A stretch of DNA of 64,000 nucleotides from Roseiarcus sp963824475 (GCA_963824475.1 CAWGPR010000007.1:248001-312000), one strand, 5' to 3'. Counted from the first letter of the stretch, positions 7,794 to 16,599 are shown. Numbers and translations are program-made. Notes: a model not told the origin generated them from the sequence alone.

Positions 7794-8000
7794 TCAAATC
7801 TTGAACACCGAAGCGGCCGCCGCGCGCGTCGCTTGACGCGCATCGATCGCCTTCTCGAGCCGCTCGATCTCGGAGCGCAAAAGCGCGATGCGCTCCGCGA
7901 GCTCAGGCGCCGACAGATCGTCGACGTTCTGCCCGATCTCGTGGGCGAGGACCGGTTTGGGCTTCGCCCCAAATACAGATTCGTCGTCGAATGCAGGCAT
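7794..8000 (-). CDS. DUF1192 family small protein
   Basis: A 68-residue protein conserved in alphaproteobacteria, with the family's features: an N-terminal acidic segment (MPAFDDESVFGAKP), then VDDLSAPELAERIALLRSEI and a short coiled coil (EIERLEKAIDARQATRAAA) with FKI at the end. It has no signal or membrane segment and no known function. It starts 21 bases after the mnmA stop on the same strand, so it is likely co-transcribed with mnmA. Confidence 0.85.
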   Translation of the reverse strand: MPAFDDESVFGAKPKPVLAHEIGQNVDDLSAPELAERIALLRSEIERLEKAIDARQATRAAAASVFKI

Positions 8001-8021
8001 GCGGTCCTCCCGTCTCCGTCG

Positions 8022-9176
8022 TCAGGCGGCGAGGATGAACCCGCCTCCGAGCACGCGCGCGCCCGGGTCGACGGAATCGTAGAAAACACAGGCTTGACCG
8101 GGCGAGACGCCGCTTTCGGGCTCGACGAACTCGATCTCGCCCGTGGGCATGAGCAGGGCGGAAGCTGGCGGGCGAGTTGAGCGGACCCGCGCTGCAATCA
8201 TGAGGCCGCGCGCCGGCAAGGCGGTGAATGCTCCCGGGCCGATCCAGTTGACATCGCGCAACCGAAGCCGCGTCACCGCCAGAGAGGAGCGCGGTCCGAC
8301 GATGACGCGCGCATTGGCCGCGTCGAGCGCGACCACGTAGAGCGCCTCGGCCGCAGCGACTCCAATCCCGCGCCGCTGGCCGATGGTGTAGTTGACGACG
8401 CCGGTGTGGCGTCCGAGAACGCGGCCGTCCACGTGAACGATCTCGCCGGGAACGGAAGCGCCCGGCATCAAGCGTTCGATCATGTCGGTATAGTGGCCCG
8501 ACGGCACAAAGCAGATGTCCTGGCTGTCGGCCTTCTCGGAATTCGCGAGGCCAAATTTGCGCGCCAGTTCGCGCACCCGCGCCTTCGCCATCGTTCCCAG
8601 CGGAAATCTCAGGCGCGCGAGTTGCGCGCGCGTGGTGGCGAACAGGAAATAACTCTGGTCGCGATCGGGGTCGGCCGCCCGGTAAAGCGCTCGGCCGCCG
8701 CGCCCGTCGTCGCGGCTAACGACATAATGGCCGGTCGCCAGCAGATCGGCGCCGAGGTCATTCGCGGCGTCGAAGAGATCGGCGAATTTCAAGTACTGAT
8801 TGCAGGCGACGCATGGGACCGGAGTCTCGCCGGCGATATAGGCTCGGGCGAACGGCTCGATCACCTTCTCGCGAAAGCGCTCCTCGTAATCGAGCACATA
8901 ATGGGGAATGCCAAGCCGCGCCGCGATGTCCCGAGCATCGTGGATGTCCTGGCCGGCGCAGCACGCGCCCTTGCGGTGCGTCGCTTCGCCGTGGTCGTAG
9001 AGCTGCATCGTGACGCCGACGACGTCATAGCCGTCGGCGGCCAGCAACGCCGCAGTGACGGACGAGTCCACCCCGCCCGACATCGCGACGACGACGCGGG
9101 TTTCCGCCGGGGCTTTATCCAGTCCCAAACTGTTCAGTACGCCGTCCATGGCCGGCGCGAGCGATGGCGCGAGCAT
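8022..9176 (-). CDS. mnmA: tRNA-specific 2-thiouridylase MnmA
   Basis: Installs the 2-thio group on U34 of tRNA-Lys, -Glu and -Gln using ATP and sulfur relayed from a desulfurase. Seen in order: the PP-loop AMSGGVDSSVTAALL, the cysteine in PVPCVACNQYLKF, the TGHYV motif, the second catalytic cysteine in DSQDICFVPSG, GVVNYTIGQRRGIGV, and a C-terminal beta-barrel ending in GGGFILAA. At 384 residues it has the family length. The ATG at 9176 is chosen; an in-frame GTG at 9209 adds 11 residues and neither has a strong ribosome site. DUF1192 follows in the same operon. Confidence 0.93.
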   Translation of the reverse strand: MLAPSLAPAMDGVLNSLGLDKAPAETRVVVAMSGGVDSSVTAALLAADGYDVVGVTMQLYDHGEATHRKGACCAGQDIHDARDIAARLGIPHYVLDYEERFREKVIEPFARAYIAGETPVPCVACNQYLKFADLFDAANDLGADLLATGHYVVSRDDGRGGRALYRAADPDRDQSYFLFATTRAQLARLRFPLGTMAKARVRELARKFGLANSEKADSQDICFVPSGHYTDMIERLMPGASVPGEIVHVDGRVLGRHTGVVNYTIGQRRGIGVAAAEALYVVALDAANARVIVGPRSSLAVTRLRLRDVNWIGPGAFTALPARGLMIAARVRSTRPPASALLMPTGEIEFVEPESGVSPGQACVFYDSVDPGARVLGGGFILAA

Positions 9177-9336
9177 ATCGATCTTTTTTGCCGGCAAAAT
9201 GCCGGACACGTGCTTATGTTGGGCTTCTGGCCCGATCCGCCAAGCCCATAACTCAATTCGGCCGCGGCCGCCATACCGCCGCGCGCAGGCAGCCGCAGAT
9301 TAGAATGTGTTCAAGCCTGACCAAGGGCGGCCGATG

Positions 9337-10158
9337 TTATTCCTGCGCCGCCAGCTTGTCCGCGAACAGAGCGACCGTCTTGGCGTAGACCGGCGCGGAG
9401 TTCCATTGGAGCAGGGCGTTGAAATTCGGCTGGCCGTCGTCCCAGCCCGCGCCCGGGCTCCAGCCATGCGCGCGGAGGAAATTCGCGGTCGACGCCAGCG
9501 CATCGGCGGGACTGGAAACCAGATCGCCCGAGCCTGCCCCTTGAGCGTTGACGGCATATTTCAGAACGGCCGACGGCATGAACTGGGTCTGCCCGATCTC
9601 GCCTGCCCATGCGCCCCGCTGCGAGGGGCGCATGAGCCCGCGCTGGACGAGCATGAGCGCGTCGATGAGCTCGGCGCGATAGACCTGCGCCCGGCGACAA
9701 TCGTAGGCGAGCGTCGCCAGGGCGCTGAACGTCGGATAGCTGCCCAAACCTGCGCCGAAGTCGGTTTCAAGGCCCCAGATCGCCACCAACACCGGCCCGG
9801 GCACGCCATAGCGCTGTTCGATTGTCTCCAACGGCTCGGCATAGGCGAGGAGCATCGTCTTGCCCTTCTTTATGCGGGCAGGCGTGACGTGACGCGCGGA
9901 GAACGCGGCGAAATTCTGTCCGAAATTCTGGCCGCGATCGTGCGCCTCGACAGAGGAATCAAACACGACCCCGTTCAGGGATGAATCGATCACCTGCTGG
10001 GAAACGCCGTTTTGCAGCGCGACTTGCTTGAACGAGGCGAGCCATTGGTTGAAGCCATCGGCGCTGTCTCCACAATCCGCCGCGCGCGCCGACGCGACGC
10101 CAAGCGCCGCGACCGCTACGACGAAAAAGAATGCCGTCTTCACAGCCCTTAGTCGCAT
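9337..10158 (-). CDS. lytic murein transglycosylase (MltB family)
   Basis: Periplasmic enzyme that cleaves peptidoglycan glycan strands with formation of 1,6-anhydro ends. A signal peptide (TAFFFVVAVAALGVASARA) is followed by a CGDS segment and a slt2-type catalytic domain. The catalytic glutamate is in VLVAIWGLETDFGAGLG (about residue 131), with the family motifs GEIGQTQFMPSAVLKYAV and FLRAHGWSPGAGW behind it. The 273-residue length lacks a C-terminal peptidoglycan-binding domain, so this is the short form. It faces away from sciP across a 247-base gap. Confidence 0.9.
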   Translation of the reverse strand: MRLRAVKTAFFFVVAVAALGVASARAADCGDSADGFNQWLASFKQVALQNGVSQQVIDSSLNGVVFDSSVEAHDRGQNFGQNFAAFSARHVTPARIKKGKTMLLAYAEPLETIEQRYGVPGPVLVAIWGLETDFGAGLGSYPTFSALATLAYDCRRAQVYRAELIDALMLVQRGLMRPSQRGAWAGEIGQTQFMPSAVLKYAVNAQGAGSGDLVSSPADALASTANFLRAHGWSPGAGWDDGQPNFNALLQWNSAPVYAKTVALFADKLAAQE

Positions 10159-10335
10159 TCCCGCGCTCCGGGATCATCATGGATTTGGAAACCCGCTAAA
10201 CGCATAACAGGGTCGAATGTTGTCGGCATGTGATCCTTCGAGGAATTGTCGACCGAGCAAGCCGGCGCTGTTGGTTGTCGAGCAGGACACCATACAATTC
10301 TGGGTTATGCATCGGTATATTTTTGCATCCGTCGC

Positions 10336-10350
10336 TTAGGCAAATCTTAA
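10336..10350 (+). promoter_or_regulatory. CtrA-type box upstream of sciP (TTAG-N7-TTAA)
   Basis: TTAG (10336-10339), seven bases, TTAA (10347-10350): one mismatch from TTAA-N7-TTAA. It lies 56 bases before the sciP start. In Caulobacter sciP is activated by CtrA, so the site fits the known circuit. Confidence 0.6.
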
Positions 10351-10405
10351 ATCGCCTCGCCTATTGTCGCGGGGGTTGTGTAAGACGCGTCTGAGTGAGA
10401 GTCCA

Positions 10406-10681
10406 ATGAGTGAAACGCTGCGGCCGAGAGTGAAATACGTGATCGGCCCGGACGGCAGTCCGCTGACAATCGCCGATCTGCCGCCGCCGAGCACTCGGCG
10501 CTGGGTCATTCGCCGCAAGGCGGAAGTGGTCGCTGCGGTTCGCGGCGGGTTGCTGTCGCTGGAAGACGCCTGCTCGCGCTACACGCTAACGGTCGACGAA
10601 TTCCTGAGCTGGCAAGTCTCGATCGATCAGTACGGATTGGCCGGACTCCGGACCACCCGCATCCAGCAATATCGGCATTAG
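10406..10681 (+). CDS. sciP: SciP, CtrA inhibitory protein (DUF1153)
   Basis: A 91-residue helix-turn-helix protein. The family signature is nearly complete: PRVKYVIGPDGSPLTIADLP, RWVIRRKAEVVAAVRGGLLS, and ACSRYTLTVDEFLSWQ. In Caulobacter SciP represses CtrA-activated genes in newborn swarmer cells by binding CtrA and promoter DNA. The start at 10406 (MSETLRPR) matches the family; a longer frame from 10364 would add 14 unrelated residues. The gene stands alone, with a CtrA-type box in front of it. Together with rcdA 3 kb away it shows the CtrA circuit is present in this organism. Confidence 0.93.
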   Translation: MSETLRPRVKYVIGPDGSPLTIADLPPPSTRRWVIRRKAEVVAAVRGGLLSLEDACSRYTLTVDEFLSWQVSIDQYGLAGLRTTRIQQYRH

Positions 10682-10737
10682 CCTGCTCGGGTCCGCAGCG
10701 TTCCCGGGGGCGCCGCGGCCGCTGAGGAGCCAGCGCC

Positions 10738-11517
10738 TCATGGCATGAGCTGGCCGCCATTGACCTCGATGATCTGGCCAACGACATAGGCGCTAAGCGC
10801 CTCGGAGGCGAGGAACAGATAGGCGCCGACGCAGTCCTCCGCTGTCCCGAGCCGGGCGATCGGAATCGTCTTGCGAATGGCCTCCAATGCCGCCGCGTCG
10901 GTATAGCGCTCATGAAACGGGGTCGCGATCACGCCCGGGGACACCGCATTGACGCGGATCTTCTTGCCGATCAACTCCTTGGCGTGGCCCTTGGTGATCG
11001 TCGAGACGAAGCCTTTGGCGGCGGCGTAGATCATCGCGCCGCCCGCGCCGCCGTTTCGCGCCGCAATCGACGTCGTGTTGATGACGAAGCCGCCCTGCCG
11101 CTCGAGCCAGGGCGCGGCGGCGCGGGTGACCCAAATAATCGAACGCGCGTTGAGATCGATAACCGCTTGGACGTGCTCGTCGCTCGCCTCGAGCGAGTGG
11201 ACCCGTCCGAGCATCAGGCCGGCGTTGTTGATGAGGCCGTCGAGGCGGCCAAACCGGCTCGTCGTCTCGGCGACGATTTGCGCGCACGCCTTCGGGTCTG
11301 AGACGTCGCCTTTGACCGCCAGCGCTTCGCCGCCCGCCGCCTTGAGCTCGCTCACAAGCGCGTGAGCCTGTTCGGCGCTCGAGTGGTAACCGATCGCGAC
11401 CCGCGACCCTTGCTCGGCGAAGCCGCGCGCGACGGCGGCCCCGATCCCCGTCGAACCGCCGGTGATCAGGACAGTTTTGCCGGCGAGATCGGGAATGACG
11501 AGACGGGAAGCGGTCAT
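10738..11517 (-). CDS. SDR family oxidoreductase
   Basis: A 259-residue classical short-chain dehydrogenase/reductase. Cofactor motif TGGSTGIGAAVARGF, then the NNAG motif (LINNAGLM), catalytic Ser in INTTSIAARNGG, and the YxxxK as YAAAKGF; the end VVGQIIEVNGGQLMP is typical. The arginine/acidic context after the second strand (IGYHSS) leaves NADPH likely but unproven. Substrate is unknown. The start at 11517 follows an AGAGGG; 120 bases separate it from the divergent cyclase gene, so the two share a promoter region. Confidence 0.9.
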   Translation of the reverse strand: MTASRLVIPDLAGKTVLITGGSTGIGAAVARGFAEQGSRVAIGYHSSAEQAHALVSELKAAGGEALAVKGDVSDPKACAQIVAETTSRFGRLDGLINNAGLMLGRVHSLEASDEHVQAVIDLNARSIIWVTRAAAPWLERQGGFVINTTSIAARNGGAGGAMIYAAAKGFVSTITKGHAKELIGKKIRVNAVSPGVIATPFHERYTDAAALEAIRKTIPIARLGTAEDCVGAYLFLASEALSAYVVGQIIEVNGGQLMP

Positions 11518-11637
11518 AAACAGGCCCTCTTGCTGCTGTTTTCGGCGCGAAAATGCGCAGGCGGCGCGCAAGGCTGGTTCTGGATAGTCGCCGCTTGAGC
11601 CCTATATAGACCTGCGAAGCGGCGGAGAGTCCAACCG

Positions 11638-13413
11638 ATGACCGAGGCGCGCAAGCTGGCGGCGATTCTCGTGACCGATATCGTCGGGTTCTCGCGGCTG
11701 GCGGGCGCCGACGAAGATCGGATCCTGGCGCGTTTACGCACGCTCAGGAGCGATCTGATCGAGCCGACGATCTCCGTCCATCGCGGGCGGGTGGTCAAGC
11801 GCACGGGCGACGGCGCGATCGTCGAGTTTCGCAGTGTCGTCGACGCCGTGCGCTGCGGGATCGAGCTGCAGCATGGCCTTGCGGAGCGCAACGCTGGCCT
11901 GCCGTCCGAGCGCCGCATCGAGTTCCGCGTCGGCATTCATCTCGGCGACGTGGTCGAAGAGAGCGACGGCGATCTCATGGGCGACGGCGTCAATATCGCC
12001 GCGCGTCTCGAAGGCATCGCCAAGCCGGGGGCGATCTGCCTCTCGGAGGACGCGTACCGGCAGGTCAAGGGGCGGCTCGATCTCGTGGTCAGCGACCTAG
12101 GCCAAACTGAACTGAAGAACATCGCGGAGCCGATCCGGGTCTATTCGCTCGAGGTCGGTCCCGCCGCCCAAGCCAGTCCCGCGCCCAACGCCGCCGCGGC
12201 CGAAAAACCCGCGCCGCCGCGATTGTCGATTGTGGTGCTGCCATTCACAAGCCTCGGCGGAGACGCCGAACATGAGCAGTTCGTCGACGGTGTGACGGAA
12301 AGCCTCACAACCGATCTTGCGGGCATCAACAATGCGTTCATCGTCGCGCGCAACACCGCCTTCACTTACAAGGGCAAGCCGGTCGACGCCAAGCAGGTCG
12401 GCCGGGAATTGAATGTTCGCTACATTCTCGAGGGAAGCATTCAGCGCGGCGGGAACCGAATGCGCGTCAATGTCCAGCTCATCGACGCCAACACCGGAAA
12501 CCACTTGTGGGCGGACCGGTTCGACAAGCCGATGGCTGACCTGTTCGACATGCAGGATGAAATTGTCTCCCAGCTCGCCAATCAGCTGCGCCCGGAGCTG
12601 CTCGCCGCTGAAGCCCAGCGCGCCGAGCAGGAGGCCGACCCGGATTCCGTGGATCTCTATTTCCAGGGCGTTCAGTGGTTCAACAAAGGCGGGCCCGACA
12701 ACATCGAGACCGCGCGGGGCTATTTCGAGCGCGCCGTGGCGCTCGATCCGAGCAACATTGACGCTCTCGTCGGCGCGGCGCGAGCCGACGTGCTGATCGG
12801 CGCGATCTTCACCACCGACCATCGGGCTGAGCGCCTGGCCGCCGCCGAGGCGCTGCTGATCAAAGGCATTTCGATCGCCCCGCGTAACTATTGGGCGCAT
12901 CTCTGGCTGGGCTTCATCCAGATCCAAACCAATCGCGCTTCGCGAGCGATTGGCGAATTGGAGCGGGCGCTAACGCTCAACCGGAACCTCGGCGCAGCGC
13001 ATGCGTGGACCGGGCAAGCGAAAATCACCTTGGGCCGCGCCGAAGAGGCCGAGGCTCATGTCAACGAGGCGTTCCGGCTTTCGCCCAACGACGCAGTCGC
13101 GTTTATGTGGACCCATATTCGGGGCTTGGCCAAATTCCACCTCGGAGCCGACGAGGAAGCCGTGGCGCTCTTTCGCCGCTCAGTTGACGCCAGCCGGAAC
13201 TATCCGCTGAACCATTTTTATATGGCGGCCGCGCTCGCGCATCTCGATCGTCTCGACGAGGCTCGAGCCGAAGTCAAAGCCGGCCTGGCCCTCGCTCCAA
13301 AATACTCGATCGCCCGCTTTCAAACCATGGCGGAAAGCGACAATCCAACCTATCTTAAGCAGCGCCAGCGCATCCTCGAGGGGCTCCGCAAAGCCGGCGT
13401 TCCGGAGAAATGA
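11638..13413 (+). CDS. class III adenylate/guanylate cyclase with TPR domain
   Basis: A 591-residue protein. The N-terminal 160 residues are a class III nucleotide cyclase: ILVTDIVGFSRLAG (metal-binding Asp), KRTGDGAIVEFRS (second metal Asp), VGIHLGDVVEES and GDGVNIAARLEGIA. A Pro/Ala linker leads to an FGGDAEHEQFVDGVTES-like middle domain (residues about 195-300) and then TPR-type helices, with an alpha/beta region in between. No membrane span is seen, so it is cytoplasmic. This architecture is common in multiple copies in Hyphomicrobiales. A frameshifted remnant of a relative sits at 2160-2390. The signal sensed is unknown. Confidence 0.9.
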   Translation: MTEARKLAAILVTDIVGFSRLAGADEDRILARLRTLRSDLIEPTISVHRGRVVKRTGDGAIVEFRSVVDAVRCGIELQHGLAERNAGLPSERRIEFRVGIHLGDVVEESDGDLMGDGVNIAARLEGIAKPGAICLSEDAYRQVKGRLDLVVSDLGQTELKNIAEPIRVYSLEVGPAAQASPAPNAAAAEKPAPPRLSIVVLPFTSLGGDAEHEQFVDGVTESLTTDLAGINNAFIVARNTAFTYKGKPVDAKQVGRELNVRYILEGSIQRGGNRMRVNVQLIDANTGNHLWADRFDKPMADLFDMQDEIVSQLANQLRPELLAAEAQRAEQEADPDSVDLYFQGVQWFNKGGPDNIETARGYFERAVALDPSNIDALVGAARADVLIGAIFTTDHRAERLAAAEALLIKGISIAPRNYWAHLWLGFIQIQTNRASRAIGELERALTLNRNLGAAHAWTGQAKITLGRAEEAEAHVNEAFRLSPNDAVAFMWTHIRGLAKFHLGADEEAVALFRRSVDASRNYPLNHFYMAAALAHLDRLDEARAEVKAGLALAPKYSIARFQTMAESDNPTYLKQRQRILEGLRKAGVPEK

Positions 13414-13460
13414 CCGTCGGCCGCGGCGAGCGAGCGTGAGAGCTTTGTCCAGCCGCCCGG

Positions 13461-14603
13461 CTATCGCGGCGCGAGCTCGGCAATGAGATCATTGGCGGTT
13501 TTGGCCATCGCGAGCCCAGCGGCGATGTCGAATGCATTGATCGCCGCGCAGACGCCGATCGCGCGCGCCGGCGCGAAGGCGACGTAAGAAAAGACGCCTT
13601 GCAGCCCGCCTGCCTTCTGCAGGATGAGCGGGCGGTCGCCCTGCGGCTCCATGATGACCCAGGCGAGGCTCATGGCGTCCATATGCCCGGATTCGTCCAT
13701 CCCGAACACGGCGTTGAGGCCGTCGCGCCACAGATAGGCGGCGTGGTCGATGAGTCTCTCGGCGGCGCGGTCGTTCGAGAACCGGTCGAGATGCCATTGC
13801 AGCCAGGCGATGAGATCGCGCGCGCTCGAATAGAGCCCTCCGGAGCCGACGATGACATCGCCGGTCTTCGCGTTCGGCAGGGCGGAACCGTCGAAGTCAT
13901 GACCCGGCATGATATGCGCGGCCAGCTCGCTCGAGGGAGCGAAGGTCGTATCCCGAAGGCCGAGCGGACGAATGACGCGCGCCTCCAGAAGATCAGGATA
14001 AGACTCATGCGCCGCCCGGCCGAGCGCGGCGGCCATGAGATCAAAGCCGAAGTTGGAATAAGAAATCGCCGTCCCCGGCGTGAACAGGAGCGGATTGGCC
14101 TTGAGCCATCCCATGAACGCATCGGGCGTGATGTTGACGAACGGATCGTCCGCCGGCCCGGGCTCGTGAGGGACCTCGCGCGGCAGCCCGGCCGAGTGGG
14201 TGGCGAGATCGATAAGCCGGATCGGCCGCCCGCCCTCCGACATCGGCGCGATGAACTCAGGCGCGTATTTGGTCAGAGGGTCGGCGAGGCTGACCGCGCC
14301 GTCCGCAGCCAGGCTCGCCAGAACCTGGCCGGTGAAGGACTTGGTGACCGAACCAATCCTGAACAGCGTGTCGGCGCCGGGCGCCTGGTCCACGTTCTCC
14401 GCACGGCGGCCGAAGCCCTGGATCGACGTTTGTCCGTCGCGGGTGACGCCGAGGACGAGCGCCGGGACTTTAAGCGACAGGAACAGGACTTGGCCGGCGA
14501 AGCCGACCAATTCGTCGAGCAGGGCCTGGCTTGCCCGGGCGGGACGAGGCCACGGCAGGGCCGCGGCGGCAAGGAGACCGATGACGTCGCGTCGCCGCAT
14601 CAT
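13461..14603 (-). CDS. serine hydrolase (beta-lactamase/esterase class C fold)
   Basis: A 380-residue exported protein with an N-terminal signal (RRRDVIGLLAAAALPWPRPARA, twin Arg). The fold's nucleophile motif SxxK is seen as IGSVTKSFTGQVL, and the second motif YxN as ISYSNFGFDLMAAAL; GSGGLYSSARDLIAWL follows, as in esterase/DD-peptidase relatives. The third motif is not clearly KTG. Members act as esterases, peptidases or beta-lactamases; resistance should not be assumed. It lies alone, convergent with the cyclase gene. Confidence 0.85.
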   Translation of the reverse strand: MMRRRDVIGLLAAAALPWPRPARASQALLDELVGFAGQVLFLSLKVPALVLGVTRDGQTSIQGFGRRAENVDQAPGADTLFRIGSVTKSFTGQVLASLAADGAVSLADPLTKYAPEFIAPMSEGGRPIRLIDLATHSAGLPREVPHEPGPADDPFVNITPDAFMGWLKANPLLFTPGTAISYSNFGFDLMAAALGRAAHESYPDLLEARVIRPLGLRDTTFAPSSELAAHIMPGHDFDGSALPNAKTGDVIVGSGGLYSSARDLIAWLQWHLDRFSNDRAAERLIDHAAYLWRDGLNAVFGMDESGHMDAMSLAWVIMEPQGDRPLILQKAGGLQGVFSYVAFAPARAIGVCAAINAFDIAAGLAMAKTANDLIAELAPR

Positions 14604-14634
14604 GTTCCCAAGGCCCCTTTTTTGCCGCCCGCGC

Positions 14635-14780
14635 TTAGAGCGGATTGCAATTTCGTCGAATCGACGCGGTCATTGACCGCGTCGCCGCGCTCCAAAGGGC
14701 GTCGGAAGAACGCCCGTCTGACGACGGGCTATGGAGCGCGGCTACAATTGGCGCGTCGACCCAAATGCAATCTGCTCTAA
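14635..14780. repeat. MITE-like palindromic element, family R1 with terminal inverted repeats
   Basis: Ends are inverted: ttagagcggattgcaattt on the left and, read in reverse, tttagagcagattgcattt on the right. The centre is the R1 core, ccgcgctccaaagggcgt ... gacgggctat ... gagcgcggctac. The core recurs at 52716-52774, 54075-54133 and 54131-54195. No gene lies inside; it separates the serine hydrolase and mtgA. Confidence 0.75.
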
Positions 14781-14871
14781 AAGCTAGCACGAGGGAGGGA
14801 TCGCCCGAAACAGGCCGCCGAGGCGTTCGCCAATTGCCGCTCCTTCTCCTACGGGTCAGGTCGCTTGCCCG

Positions 14872-15591
14872 ATGCGGCGACTTGGGCCAAGGCTCGGGCC
14901 CGTGGCCCGGCGGCGCTCCCCAATTCGTCTTTTGGCGCTTGGCGTCGTCTGGGCGGGGCTCGCGCTTCTTGCTCTCTTCCTTGGCCTTGTCGCTCTCTAC
15001 GCCGTCGCGCGCCCTGTCTCGACGCTGATGCTGGCGCGGATGATCGAAGGCAAGAGCCACCAGCGCATTTACACATCGCTCAAGGCCATCGGTCCCGCCG
15101 CTCTCGCTACGGTGATTGCGTCCGAGGATGCGAGCTTCTGCGACAATGACGGCGTCGACTGGGGCGCGCTGCGCGAGGTCCTGAGCGGCTCGGGCAAACA
15201 TGGGCCGAGCCGCGGCGCGTCGACCATCACCATGCAGACGGCGAAGAACCTGTTTTTGTGGCCCGGCCGCTCCGTCATCCGCAAAGGCCTCGAGATCCCG
15301 ATGGCGCTTGTGTTGGGCAAGGCCTGGTCGAAACCGCGCACGCTCGAGATCTATCTCAACATCGCCGAATGGGGCGACGGGCTGTACGGGATCGAGGCCG
15401 CGGCGCAGCGCTATTTCCATAAGAGCGCAGTTGAGCTCAATGCGCATGAAGCCGCGCTGCTGGCGACTTCGCTGCCGAACCCGGTTCGCCGCAACCCCGC
15501 GCGCCCCTCAGCCATGCAGCGCCGGCTCGCCGCCAGCCTCGAAGAGAAGGCGCGCCGGAACTCCGCTCTGCTCGATTGCCTGCCGCGGTAG
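14872..15591 (+). CDS. mtgA: monofunctional peptidoglycan glycosyltransferase MtgA
   Basis: Polymerises lipid II into glycan strands at the outer face of the inner membrane. A single N-terminal membrane anchor (LLALGVVWAGLALLALFLGLVALYAV) precedes a GT51 domain: ASEDASFCDNDGVDW (catalytic Glu region), GASTITMQTAKNLFLW, and LEIYLNIAEWGDGLYGIEAA with the second conserved Glu. There is no transpeptidase domain. The length (239 residues) is normal. It stands alone between two repeat elements. Confidence 0.95.
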   Translation: MRRLGPRLGPVARRRSPIRLLALGVVWAGLALLALFLGLVALYAVARPVSTLMLARMIEGKSHQRIYTSLKAIGPAALATVIASEDASFCDNDGVDWGALREVLSGSGKHGPSRGASTITMQTAKNLFLWPGRSVIRKGLEIPMALVLGKAWSKPRTLEIYLNIAEWGDGLYGIEAAAQRYFHKSAVELNAHEAALLATSLPNPVRRNPARPSAMQRRLAASLEEKARRNSALLDCLPR

Positions 15592-15934
15592 GGTCGCGGG
15601 CCTCTTCCGTCGCGCCTTCGCGTGCATCGCTCGATGCCGGTCATCTCGCACTGCGTCGCCGCCTTCTCCTGGGGCAGCATTGAAAAGCCGGCGCTCGCCA
15701 GGGCGTCGCCAACATAGACCGACTGCGTTAGAGCCGATTGCTCTTGAGTTTACGCGCGGACCGCCCCGACGCGTCTCCTCCCCCCTTGTGGGGGAGGATC
15801 AAGGAGGGGGTCGCGCCGTCGGCGCATTCGATAATCCCCTCGGCCCGCGCGACCCCCCACCCCTGCCCGCCCCCACAAGGTGGGGTGGGTGCGCTAACGC
15901 CATCGATTCTACCGAAATGCAGCAGCCTGCTAGA
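15592..15934. other. intergenic region with R2 repeat
   Basis: 343 bases without a protein gene. Positions 15728-15900 are the R2 repeat described separately. The rest shows nothing recognisable. Confidence 0.6.
15728..15900 (+). repeat. long palindromic intergenic repeat, family R2 copy a
   Basis: Begins ttagagccgattgctcttga and contains the paired segments ctccccccttgtgggggagg and the C-rich tract cacccctgcccgcccccac. The same sequence recurs inverted at 52775-52966, inside trpF. The left end resembles the end of the R1 element at 14635, hinting at a common mobilising enzyme. Confidence 0.8.
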
Positions 15935-16558
15935 CTAAGCCAACCCCTCGCTCCTCAGCGCCCTTTGCACGGCCGGGCGCTCGGCCATCCGGTCGCGGTG
16001 ATTGAGCACGCGCGGAAAGGCGCTGGGATCGACGCTGTCGACCTCCATCCAGCGCGCGATGGTGAAGAGGTAAGGGTCGGCGACCGTGTAGGCGTCGCCC
16101 ATCGCCCATGAGCCCCGGAACATCTTCCGCTCGATCAGGTCGAAGCAGGCGCCGACGGTCTCAGGAACCTTCTTCTTCATCGCCGCGTGCGCCGTTGGGT
16201 CGTCCGCCCATCGATAGCCGCGGGCGCGATGGGCGTGCGCGACATGCACCGTCGAACAGAGGTAGCTCATGAACGCCTGCAGTTCAGCGAACGCGAATGG
16301 ATCGTCGAGCGGCGCCAGCCGAGCCTCGGGATAGCTTTGCGCGATATAAGCGAGGATGGCCGGCGTTTCCGTCAGCGCGCCGCGCTCGGTTACGAGCGCG
16401 GGCACCCGGCCTTTCGGATTGATGGCGAGATATTCGGGCGTCGTCTGCTCCGCGGTGACGAAGTCGACCCACCTGGTCTCGTAGGCGGCGCCCGCTTCTT
16501 CGAGCGCGATGTGCGAGGCGAGAGCGCAAGTGTTGGTGGCGTAGTAGAGCGTGAGCAT
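15935..16558 (-). CDS. glutathione S-transferase
   Basis: A 207-residue cytosolic GST. The N-terminal thioredoxin fold is seen as LTLYYATNTCALASHIALEE, with the glutathione-binding cis-Pro in KGRVPALV and the TETPAILAYIAQSYP segment. The C-terminal helical domain has GSWAMGDAYTVADPYLFTIARW, the conserved N-capping box region. The residue after the first strand is Tyr/Asn/Thr-Cys (NTCA), as in beta-class enzymes. Substrate unknown. It is a single gene next to cysNC but probably independent. Confidence 0.9.
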   Translation of the reverse strand: MLTLYYATNTCALASHIALEEAGAAYETRWVDFVTAEQTTPEYLAINPKGRVPALVTERGALTETPAILAYIAQSYPEARLAPLDDPFAFAELQAFMSYLCSTVHVAHAHRARGYRWADDPTAHAAMKKKVPETVGACFDLIERKMFRGSWAMGDAYTVADPYLFTIARWMEVDSVDPSAFPRVLNHRDRMAERPAVQRALRSEGLA

Positions 16559-16599
16559 GCAAGCTCCGGGGTCGTGCGGCGCGACAGGCGCCGCCGCCC

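Noticed and set aside
13461..14603. beta-lactamase resistance gene
   Set aside because: The SxxK and YxN motifs fit but the third motif is not clear and the family is mostly esterases and peptidases; no resistance claim is justified.
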